Assembly (NCBI GenBank): GCA_946478985.1
Contig: CAMLDZ010000124.1
Location: forward strand, 1 to 8,900
DNA from: an uncultured Solimonas sp.
GTDB taxonomy: Bacteria > Pseudomonadota > Gammaproteobacteria > Nevskiales > Nevskiaceae
Length of the DNA: 8,900 nucleotides
Direction of reading: 5' to 3'
In this document: one piece after another, positions 1 through 5,510 of the stretch
How the letters are laid out: each line of letters begins with the position of its first letter
How positions within the stretch are numbered: the stretch's first letter is position 1
Translations under genes and position numbers: made by a program
The notes under the pieces: generated by a model
Databases searched by the model: none
What the model saw: the letters and a program-made list of their open reading frames with translations, nothing else
Told to the model about the DNA's origin: nothing

Positions 1-88
1 TCATTTGGAACCACCAAACTCCTTCGTCGCGCCTTGCCTGGCCGCAAAGCGGGTGGCATCACAGCGGCGGCCATCGCGTTAACAGGCC

Positions 89-199
89 CTAGCCCTCGCC
101 TGGGGGTGTTTCGCCACCGCCCGGCGGGACCGCCATGAGACGCACCGTGAGATCGCCGAGCCGGCGCTGCCAGGCGCCGCCCGCCGCTTCCGTCATCAT
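89..199 (-). CDS. possible 36-aa small ORF, doubtful
   Basis: This small frame starts with tandem ATG codons (199-194) and ends at TAG (91-89). An AGAGG at 212-208 on the minus strand lies eight bases before the first ATG, which is good Shine-Dalgarno spacing. The product would have a short stretch with alternating charged and hydrophobic residues (AWQRRLGDLTVRLMAV) and a Gly/Pro-rich tail. It resembles no family I know. In DNA this GC-rich, spurious frames of this length are common, so the ribosome-binding site is the only real support. A longer TTG-initiated version from 295 would run across the ribosome-binding site of the plus-strand gene and is less likely. Confidence 0.15.
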   Translation of the reverse strand: MMTEAAGGAWQRRLGDLTVRLMAVPPGGGETPPGEG

Positions 200-287
200 C
201 CGCAATACCTCTCGTCGTGCATGATTCACCCTGCGCTGCGGGTGCCATGCCCGACGGCGCGCAGTCCGGTCCGTCGTGGCCGACCAC

Positions 288-292
288 GGAGG
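288..292 (+). promoter_or_regulatory. Shine-Dalgarno GGAGG for the VOC gene
   Basis: GGAGG lies eight bases before the ATG at 301. It decides the start of the VOC gene at 301 rather than at the in-frame ATG at 217, which has no comparable site and would add 28 residues unrelated to the VOC fold. Confidence 0.8.
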
Positions 293-300
293 CAAGCCCG

Positions 301-681
301 ATGAGCAATTTGCAAGCGGTCGAACTCAAGGTGCACCTGCCGGCACGGGATTTCGATCTGTCAAAACAGTTCTACCAGGACCTTGGCTTCACCTTGTGCT
401 GGTCCAGCCAGGACATGGCCGAGCTGCACTGGGGCGATCACGGCAGGCCCGCCAGGGCGAGCTTCCTGCTGCAGCGTTTCGACGTGCCGGGGTTCGCCGA
501 GAACCTGCAGATGCATCTGCTGGTGAAGGATGTCGACGCCTGGTGGGCGGAGTTGCAGCGGCGCCAGATCGTCGAGAAGTACGGCGTGCGCGCCGAGCCG
601 CCCGAGGACCGGCCCTGGGGTTTGCGCGACTTCGTGCTGGTCGATCCGTCCGGCGTGCTGTGGCGGATCGCGCAGGACTGA
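301..681 (+). CDS. VOC-fold protein (glyoxalase/bleomycin-resistance-like)
   Basis: This 126-residue protein has the length of a single VOC unit, which in this superfamily normally dimerises to form its active or binding sites. Visible hallmarks are the opening strand (VELKVHLPARDFDLSKQFY, residues 7-25) leading into the QDLGF turn, and the C-terminal strands PWGLRDFVLVDPSGVLWRI (residues 105-123). The latter match the usual pattern of a 'PWG-R-F-DP-G-W' closing motif. I cannot assign a clear metal-binding His/Glu set, so it may bind or sequester a small molecule rather than act as a metal-dependent lyase or dioxygenase. There is no signal peptide, so it should be cytosolic. It is the first gene of a three-gene plus-strand cluster and ends 19 bases before the presumed start of the regulator. 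The fold is secure, but substrate and reaction are unknown. Confidence 0.85.
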   Translation: MSNLQAVELKVHLPARDFDLSKQFYQDLGFTLCWSSQDMAELHWGDHGRPARASFLLQRFDVPGFAENLQMHLLVKDVDAWWAELQRRQIVEKYGVRAEPPEDRPWGLRDFVLVDPSGVLWRIAQD

Positions 682-700
682 CCGTGCGAGCGGTGGCGCC

Positions 701-1924
701 CTGGATTCGCTGATCGCCGCCGCTGCGCGGGCGCTGGCCGCCGGTGACGTGCTTGCGGCGCTGCAGTGCGTGGCGCTGCGCGAGGACCCGCCGGCGGTGG
801 CGCTGCGCGGCATCGCGATGGCCCAGCTTGGCGACTACACCCGCGCCCGCGAACTGCTGCGCCGCGCCGGCCGTGGCTTCGGCCGGCACGAGCAGGTGGC
901 GCGGGCGCGCTGCGTGGTCGCCGAGGCCGAGGTGGCACTGGCGCTGCGCGATCTGGGTGGCCCGCCGCGCCCGCTGGCGGCGGCCGCGACGCTGCTGCAG
1001 GCCCGTGGCGACTCGCTCAATGCGCAGCAGGCGCGCCTGATCGCGCTGCGCCGGCTGCTGCTGCTGGGTCGGCTCGGCGAGGCCAGCGCCGCCTTGGCGG
1101 AGCTCGATTCGCCGCGCCTGCCGCCGCTGCCGCGTGCGGTCGCCGAGCTGGCCGCGGCGGAGATCGCGCTGCGTTCGCTGCGCACGACGGCGGCCGCGGT
1201 CGCGCTGCAGCGTGCCGCGGCGGCGGCGGCACAGACCGGCGTGCCAGCCTTGATCGCCGAGGTCGCGCAGACGCGCAGGCTGCTTGATCGCCCTGCGGTG
1301 CGGCGGCTGCGTACCGGCGCGCCGGAGCAGGTGCTGCGCCTGGCCGAGGTGGAAGCGCTGCTGGCGTCGGACGCGCTGGTGATCGACGGCTGTCGCCGCG
1401 GCGTGCGAGCCGGCGGCGCGTGGTATGCGCTGGCGCGGCGGCCATTGCTGTTCGTGCTGCTGCGGGCGCTGGCCGAGGCCTGGCCGCAGGAGCTGGACCG
1501 CAAGGCGCTGATCGCCCGCGCGTTCCGCAGCCGCGACCCGGACCAAAGCCATCGCGCGCGGCTGCGCGTCGAGATCGGCCGGCTGCGCAGGCTGCTGGCG
1601 CCGCTGCTGGCGATCGATGCGGGCCGCCACGGTTTCACGCTGCGGCCGCGGGCGCCCTGTGAAGTCGTGGTCCTGCTGCCGCCCATCGATGGCGACGATG
1701 CGGCGCTGCTGGCGCTGCTTGCCGACGGCGCCGCCTGGTCGACCTCGGCGCTGGCGCTGGCGCTCGGCGACAGTCAGCGCAGCGTGCAGCGCGCGCTCGC
1801 CGCGCTGGAAGCGGCCGGGCGCGTGCGTTCCATCGGCCGTGCCCGCGCGCAACGCTGGCTGGCGCCGCCGCTGTGTGGATTCACGACGATCTTGTTACTC
1901 CCTGCTGCGCTGCCGCCTGCGTAG
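701..1924 (+). CDS. TPR-like/winged-helix regulator, probable CTG start
   Basis: From the CTG at 701 the product is 407 residues. The N-terminal two thirds are Ala/Leu/Arg-rich helices with TPR-like pairs, the clearest at residues 31-60 (AVALRGIAMAQLGDYTRARE and on). Residues about 236-316 look like an OmpR/PhoB/SARP-type winged helix, with the helix RPLLFVLLRALAEAWP, then KALIARAF, a probable recognition helix SHRARLRVEIGRLRRLL, and a wing GRHGFTLRP. Residues about 330-386 look like a second winged helix (STSALALALGDSQRSVQRAL, then a GRVRSIGRARAQRW wing). It is probably a cytosolic DNA-binding regulator of its own cluster. No ATG, GTG or TTG lies near the expected N-terminus. The only in-frame ATG upstream, at 530, is inside the VOC gene and would add 57 unrelated residues, while the first GTG (749) would cut off the opening helix. 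A GGTGG at 692-696 precedes the CTG by four bases. The family match (helix-turn-helix proteins beginning M-D-x-L) is from memory. Confidence 0.75.
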   Translation: MDSLIAAAARALAAGDVLAALQCVALREDPPAVALRGIAMAQLGDYTRARELLRRAGRGFGRHEQVARARCVVAEAEVALALRDLGGPPRPLAAAATLLQARGDSLNAQQARLIALRRLLLLGRLGEASAALAELDSPRLPPLPRAVAELAAAEIALRSLRTTAAAVALQRAAAAAAQTGVPALIAEVAQTRRLLDRPAVRRLRTGAPEQVLRLAEVEALLASDALVIDGCRRGVRAGGAWYALARRPLLFVLLRALAEAWPQELDRKALIARAFRSRDPDQSHRARLRVEIGRLRRLLAPLLAIDAGRHGFTLRPRAPCEVVVLLPPIDGDDAALLALLADGAAWSTSALALALGDSQRSVQRALAALEAAGRVRSIGRARAQRWLAPPLCGFTTILLLPAALPPA

Positions 1925-1960
1925 ATTGAGGTCACACCGCGCCGGCCGAGGCGCACTCAC

Positions 1961-1965
1961 AGGAG
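1961..1965 (+). promoter_or_regulatory. Shine-Dalgarno AGGAG for the beta-propeller gene
   Basis: AGGAG is seven bases before the ATG at 1973 and fixes that start. A small GC hairpin (GCGCC at 1939-1943 pairing with GGCGC at 1950-1954, loop of six) sits just upstream and could modestly affect access to it. Confidence 0.75.
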
Positions 1966-1972
1966 CAAGACG

Positions 1973-2656
1973 ATGACCGCCAGCAACAGCCGCAGCACCC
2001 CGACCCAGGCCGTGCCGCGCGCCGCACGGATCGTGCGCGAGTACGGCCCCTACGACGGCGCCGCCAGCATTCACGGCGTCACCCACGACGGACAGCGCAT
2101 CTGGGCGGCGACCGGCACGCAGCTGCTGGCGATCGATCCGGCCAGCGGGCAGCTGCAGCACGCCCTCGACCAGTCCAGCGATGCCGGCACCGCGTTCGAC
2201 GGCCGGCACCTCTACCAGATTGCCGAGGCACGCATCGACAAAATCGATCCGGCGACCGGCATTGTCCTCAAGTCGATTCCGGCGCCCGGCAACGGCGGCG
2301 ATTCCGGCATGGCCTGGGCGGAGGGCAGCCTCTGGGTGGGCCAGTACCGCGAACGCAAGATCCACCAGATCGATCCGGACACCGGTGCGGTGCTGCGCAC
2401 CATCGAATCGGACCGCTTCGTCACCGGCATCAGCTGGGTCGATGGCGAGCTGTGGCACGGCACCTGGGAAGGCGAGCAGAGCGAGCTGCGCCGCCTGGAC
2501 CCTGCCAGCGGTGCGGTGCTCGACTGCATGCGGATGCCGGACGGCGTCGGCGTCAGCGGACTCGAATCCGACGGCGGCGAGCTCTTCTATTGCGGCGGTG
2601 GCAACAGCGGCAAGATCCGCGCGGTGCGCCGCCCGCCGCCGGCCGTCGACGGCTGA
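1973..2656 (+). CDS. cytosolic beta-propeller protein, Vgb/glutamine-cyclotransferase-like
   Basis: This 227-residue protein is built from repeated four-stranded units. Each repeat carries a turn of the type I/L-D-P-x-(S/T)-G: residues 54-59, 91-96, 133-138 and 175-180. The strands between contain paired patterns such as 'GTAFDGRHLYQI', 'GMAWAEGSLWVGQY' and 'GISWVDGELWHGTW'. That layout fits a propeller of about five blades, short for the virginiamycin B lyase or YVTN/PQQ-like propellers. Databases often name such proteins glutaminyl-peptide cyclotransferase, but I see no basis for that activity and no signal peptide, so it should remain in the cytosol. The gene starts 48 bp after the regulator and is probably co-transcribed with it. 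The shape is well supported; enzymatic versus ligand-binding function is not known. Confidence 0.8.
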   Translation: MTASNSRSTPTQAVPRAARIVREYGPYDGAASIHGVTHDGQRIWAATGTQLLAIDPASGQLQHALDQSSDAGTAFDGRHLYQIAEARIDKIDPATGIVLKSIPAPGNGGDSGMAWAEGSLWVGQYRERKIHQIDPDTGAVLRTIESDRFVTGISWVDGELWHGTWEGEQSELRRLDPASGAVLDCMRMPDGVGVSGLESDGGELFYCGGGNSGKIRAVRRPPPAVDG

Positions 2657-2660
2657 GGCA

Positions 2661-2696
2661 CTGCGCCGCGGGGCGACGCAGGCGGCGCATCGCCCT
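2661..2696. terminator. convergent hairpin region, possible bidirectional terminator or REP-like element
   Basis: TGCGCCGC (2662-2669) is a perfect inverted match to GCGGCGCA (2682-2689). Overlapping it, GGGCGACGC (2671-2679) pairs with GCATCGCCC (2687-2695) with one mismatch and a seven-base gap. The two stems exclude each other. The element begins five bases after the propeller stop (2656) and its end overlaps the stop codon of the convergent minus-strand gene (2695-2697). There is no T-run on either side, so termination would be weak. An extragenic palindromic repeat is the alternative. Confidence 0.45.
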
Positions 2697-3132
2697 ACGG
2701 GGTGGCGCCGCCGTCCGACGGCCCCAGATAGGGGACCTCGATATCGTCGAGTCCGCGGCGCCAGGCGCTGCGTGCCGGTTCCGGCAGCTGCTCGACATCG
2801 CGCAATCGCACCGCGCGGCCGGCGCATTGCCCGGCAAACGCCTGCCTGACGCGGTTGAGCGCGATGACGTCCTGACGGTAGCGGTCCATGCGCCGGTTGA
2901 ATGCCAGCTTGTCGCCGTGCGTGCCGTTGCCGGCGTTGTAGTACTGGCGCAGTTCCGCGTTGCCGCGGTCCTCTGCCACCAGCGCCGGCGACTCGGCGCG
3001 CATCCGTTGCACATAGCCGGCGCAGGTTTCCAGCTGCTCGTAGGACATCGTCGACGCGAACACGGCCGGCGAGCCGGCGAGGGCGGTGGCCGCCGCCCAG
3101 ATGGCGATAGGGCTCATCGCGGCGCCCTGCAT
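2695..3132 (-). CDS. small probably exported protein of unknown function
   Basis: I do not recognise this 145-residue protein. If translation begins at the second Met (residue 6, ATG at 3117-3115), the N-terminus is a hydrophobic stretch (residues 8-26) ending in VFA before Ser27, resembling a signal peptide with a cleavage site after Ala26. The n-region lacks Lys or Arg, which weakens the prediction. The rest is polar and helical, with only two cysteines (37 and 103) that could form a disulfide in the periplasm. The first ATG (3132) directly follows the TGA of the upstream gene on the same strand and has no good Shine-Dalgarno. The second has GCAGGG upstream. The arrangement implies translational coupling with the CrtC/AttH-like gene. 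Function is unknown, but the context suggests a shared process. Confidence 0.65.
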   Translation of the reverse strand: MQGAAMSPIAIWAAATALAGSPAVFASTMSYEQLETCAGYVQRMRAESPALVAEDRGNAELRQYYNAGNGTHGDKLAFNRRMDRYRQDVIALNRVRQAFAGQCAGRAVRLRDVEQLPEPARSAWRRGLDDIEVPYLGPSDGGATP

Positions 3133-4101
3133 TCAGCTGCGGCTGCGCCGCAGCCGGTTGAGCGGCCAGGTGTCGAAGTAGGTGCCGTAGCCGGGCCGAT
3201 CGGTGCCGGCGCGGCGCCACTGCATCATCGCCATCGTCGAGCTGGCGTTGCCGTACAGGCGCCACGGCGTGTGGTTGACGGCGACGCCGTGCAGTACGTG
3301 CTCGCGGTCATCGACATCGGTGATGCGCATCTCGACGGCATTGACGTACTCGCCGTTGCGGATCACCGAGGCCGAGCCGGCCTTGGCGCCGCGCACGCGG
3401 CCGTCGACCAGCGCGTAGCCGTGGCGGAAGGTGTGCTGCCGGCCGGCCGGCGCATAGCGGTCGTAGGCGAAGATCGCGTGCACCGCGTCCTTGTCGCTGA
3501 AATGCGCGTTGTTCCAGGTCATCGGATTGAAGCCGCTTTCCGGGCGCGGGCCCCAGCTGTGGTCCATCGTCGAGACGCAGTCGACCGCATGCGTCTTGCC
3601 GCCGATACGCAGTTCGCCGCGGGCGCGCACCGACATGTCGAAGTGCGAGGCATAGGCGCTGCCGAAGCCGGTGTTGGCGATGGCGAGCGCCGGGTCTGCA
3701 ACCGCCATCGGGTCCATCGCCGGATCGTGGATGTCGTAGGGCTCCATCAGGCTGCTGAAGTGCAGCTTGAAGGCGACGTCGCCACGCACGTATTCCAGGT
3801 GGTAGTCGCGCAGCGAGTCGGCGCGGAACGACAGGCCGCTGGCCAGCTGGAACTCGCGGGCGTTGGCCGGCAGTGGATTGTGGTTGGCGTAGTCGATGTA
3901 GAGCGCGTCATCGACCGAGGCCGACCAGTTGTCGATGATCTCGACGTCCGACACCGTCACGCCGACACCGGCGCGGTGGACGATGTAGATCCAGCAGAAC
4001 AGGTTCTGCTCCGGCACGTAGATGTTGAAGTAGCCGGTCTCCGCCCAGTCGTGCGGCAGCGGCTGGGGACGATGGAAATCCAGATCGCGTTCGTGAATCA
4101 C
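3133..4101 (-). CDS. CrtC/AttH-like lipocalin-fold protein (DUF7064/DUF7065 type)
   Basis: This 322-residue protein carries the motif CVSTMDHSWGPR (residues 175-186). The DHSWG core is typical of DUF7064/7065 proteins and resembles the DHQWG motif of the AttH/CrtC lipocalin-like superfamily, which includes carotenoid hydratase. It is preceded by HFDMSVRARGELRIGGKTHA (residues 153-172), the usual strand pair before that motif. The N-terminal half (about 20-120) forms one beta-rich lobe and the C-terminal half (about 150-310) the second, as in two-lobed members. No signal peptide or membrane segment is seen. In other bacteria such genes often sit near lipid, terpenoid or steroid metabolism, but the substrate here cannot be read from the sequence. 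The start is GTG at 4101, seven bases after AAAGGAG. It abuts the small exported protein gene with no gap. Confidence 0.75.
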   Translation of the reverse strand: MIHERDLDFHRPQPLPHDWAETGYFNIYVPEQNLFCWIYIVHRAGVGVTVSDVEIIDNWSASVDDALYIDYANHNPLPANAREFQLASGLSFRADSLRDYHLEYVRGDVAFKLHFSSLMEPYDIHDPAMDPMAVADPALAIANTGFGSAYASHFDMSVRARGELRIGGKTHAVDCVSTMDHSWGPRPESGFNPMTWNNAHFSDKDAVHAIFAYDRYAPAGRQHTFRHGYALVDGRVRGAKAGSASVIRNGEYVNAVEMRITDVDDREHVLHGVAVNHTPWRLYGNASSTMAMMQWRRAGTDRPGYGTYFDTWPLNRLRRSRS

Positions 4102-4108
4102 GGCGGCA

Positions 4109-4115
4109 CTCCTTT
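4109..4115 (-). promoter_or_regulatory. Shine-Dalgarno AAAGGAG deciding a GTG start
   Basis: On the minus strand AAAGGAG lies seven bases before the GTG at 4101-4099, the strongest ribosome-binding site in the window. It supports GTG as the start codon of the CrtC/AttH-like gene. The promoter for that gene must lie in the short stretch between here and the terminator at 4195-4225, but I see no clear -35/-10. Confidence 0.8.
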
Positions 4116-4171
4116 GCGGGTCTTGTTCAGGACGCTCCAGCCGGCATCTTGGCCGCGCGAGGCAGCGTGAT

Positions 4172-4193
4172 GCGCCCCCTCAAAAGGGGGGCG
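4172..4193. terminator. second GC hairpin, CGCCCCC/GGGGGCG
   Basis: CGCCCCC (4173-4179) pairs with GGGGGCG (4187-4193), around a short A-rich loop. On the plus strand the hairpin is followed by an A-run, not a T-run. On the minus strand the T-run precedes it. It therefore follows the intrinsic terminator of the PLP-enzyme gene as a second barrier, or it may lie in the leader of the CrtC/AttH-like gene. Its role is inferred only. Confidence 0.45.
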
Positions 4194-4194
4194 T

Positions 4195-4225
4195 CAAAAA
4201 ACGCTCGAGCCCGGCGCGCCGGGCT
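4195..4225 (-). terminator. intrinsic terminator of the PLP-enzyme gene
   Basis: Positions 4208-4225 form a perfect 18-base palindrome (AGCCCGGCG/CGCCGGGCT). Read on the minus strand it is followed after a short spacer (CGAGCG, of which CG pairs weakly) by six T residues (4201-4196). This is a classic rho-independent terminator. The stem reaches into the TAA stop codon (4227-4225) of the upstream gene, an unusually tight placement. Confidence 0.85.
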
Positions 4226-5454
4226 TACAGGCTGCGGTCCAGAGCCTGCAGCAGCCGTTCGATGTCGTCGCCGCTCGTGTAATGCACGAACGACAGCCGC
4301 AGCACGCCGCGCGCCGGATCGACGCCGAGCGCTTCCAGCAGTCGCACCGCGTAGAAGTGGCTGGCGCCGGCCATGATGCCGGCGCGGGCGAGCTCGGCGG
4401 CCACTTCCACCGGCGTGCGCCGCAGCGGCACCAGCGACACGGTGGCGGCGCGCTGCGCGGCATCGGCGGGGCCGAGCAGGCGCAGGCGCGGATCGGCGGC
4501 GAGGCGGTCGAGCAGCGGCTGCAGCAGCGGCTGCTCGGCGCTGTGCAGCAGTGCGTGCACACGTTGCGGGCGCCGCGCGGGATCGATGCCGCCGTGGTGG
4601 GCGTCCAGCGCGTCGAAGTATTCGGCGACGCCCTGCGCGGCGGCGACCTGGGCGTGATCCGGGCCGGCCGGCACCAGCCGTTTGCGCGCGTGCGCGGTGT
4701 TGAAGTAATGCGCCTGATTGCCGAGGGTCTCCAGCAGGTCCGGGCGTACCGCCATCAGGCCCTGGTGCGGGCCGAAGGTCTTGTACAGCGAGAACAGGTA
4801 GATGTCGGCGCCCAGCGCCGCGACATCCGGCAGGCCGTGCGGCGCATACGAGACGCCGTCGACGATGCTGATCGCGCCGGCCGCGCGCGCCCTGGCGGTG
4901 ATGGCGGCCACCGGATTGAGATGGGCGACGATGTTCGAACAGTGCGGAAACGTCAGAAGCCGTGTCTTCGGGCCGAGCAGGCGGTCGAGTGCGGCCAGGT
5001 CGAGCGTGCCGCTATCGGCGTCGACACGCCATTCGTGCACGACCACGCCGTCATCGGCGAGCCGGCGCCAGACGCCGCTGTTGGCCTCGTGATCCTGGTT
5101 GGTGACGATGATCTCGTCGCCGGGGCGCAGCTGCTGGCGCAGCGCCTGCGCCAGCACGTAGGTGTTCTGCGAGGTCGACGGCCCGAAGTGGATCCAGTCG
5201 GCGTCGACGCCCAGGTATTCGGCCAGCCGCGCGTGCGAGCGGTCCATCCACTGCGCCGCTTCGATCGACGCCGCGTAGCCATAGCCCGGCTGCACCTTGA
5301 GCCGCCGGTAGTACTCGCCGAGACGCTCGATGACCTGGCGGCAGGCATAGGAGCCGCCGGCGTTTTCGAAGAAGGACTGGCTCTGCAGCGTCGGCTCGGA
5401 GAAGGCCGGGAACTGCGAACGGACGAAGGCGAGGTCGAGCGCTACTGCCGGCAT
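4225..5454 (-). CDS. class V PLP-dependent enzyme, NifS-like, without the desulfurase cysteine
   Basis: This 409-residue protein has the fold-type I class V aminotransferase layout. The N-terminal FFENAGGSYACRQVIERL (28-45) resembles the substrate entry segment of this group. GPSTSQNTYVLAQAL (91-105) is the PLP phosphate loop and helix. NQDHEANSGVWRRL (119-132) holds the His that stacks on PLP (His122). SIVDGVSYAPHGLPDV (196-211) contains the PLP-nitrogen Asp199. SLYKTFGPHQG (222-232) contains the Schiff-base Lys225. Cysteine desulfurases and selenocysteine lyases of the SufS type have a catalytic Cys in the loop after 'RTGHH'. The matching place here, AGIMAGASHFYAVRLLEALG (358-377), has none, and the only cysteines are 38 and 172. 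It probably acts on an amino acid or amine by another class V reaction. The ATG at 5454 is chosen over a far-upstream start because the extra N-terminal 139 residues are not protein-like; its Shine-Dalgarno is weak. It follows the transporter gene by 56 bp. Confidence 0.85.
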   Translation of the reverse strand: MPAVALDLAFVRSQFPAFSEPTLQSQSFFENAGGSYACRQVIERLGEYYRRLKVQPGYGYAASIEAAQWMDRSHARLAEYLGVDADWIHFGPSTSQNTYVLAQALRQQLRPGDEIIVTNQDHEANSGVWRRLADDGVVVHEWRVDADSGTLDLAALDRLLGPKTRLLTFPHCSNIVAHLNPVAAITARARAAGAISIVDGVSYAPHGLPDVAALGADIYLFSLYKTFGPHQGLMAVRPDLLETLGNQAHYFNTAHARKRLVPAGPDHAQVAAAQGVAEYFDALDAHHGGIDPARRPQRVHALLHSAEQPLLQPLLDRLAADPRLRLLGPADAAQRAATVSLVPLRRTPVEVAAELARAGIMAGASHFYAVRLLEALGVDPARGVLRLSFVHYTSGDDIERLLQALDRSL

Positions 5455-5510
5455 GAAGAGACTCTGTGCGGACTGAGCCGCGATGATACGGGCCGGGCCG
5501 GCAGGTCTGC

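Larger units (their letters stand above)
1..300. other. 5' region without a convincing gene
   Basis: No ORF here looks like a known protein. A minus-strand frame ends with TGA exactly at positions 3-1, but it is open for only about 25 codons (back to a TAA at 81-79) and has no start codon, so it is not called. A minus-strand ORF of 36 codons at 199-89 has an AGAGG eight bases before its ATG and is listed separately at low confidence. The promoter of the plus-strand cluster should lie in about 150-290, but I see no convincing -35/-10 pair. An upstream in-frame ATG at 217 precedes the first real gene and is not its likely start. Confidence 0.5.

Noticed and set aside
1..81. Tail of a minus-strand gene ending at position 1
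   Set aside because: The frame is closed by TAA at 81-79 and has no start codon inside, so no gene can end there unless there is a frameshift.
389..1852. Minus-strand open frame of 487 codons opposite the VOC and regulator genes
   Set aside because: The translation is Arg/Gln-rich low-complexity sequence typical of the reverse frame of GC-rich genes. The plus strand encodes recognisable VOC and winged-helix patterns.
2452..4170. Plus-strand open frame of 572 codons antisense to the lipocalin-fold and small exported genes
   Set aside because: It overlaps the propeller gene and runs opposite two better-supported genes with family motifs and a strong ribosome-binding site. Its translation shows no known motif. 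Long antisense frames are expected where third positions are G/C.
4225..5454. Cysteine desulfurase (SufS/CsdA) assignment
   Set aside because: The catalytic cysteine loop lacks Cys, and no suf or isc partner genes are present in the window.
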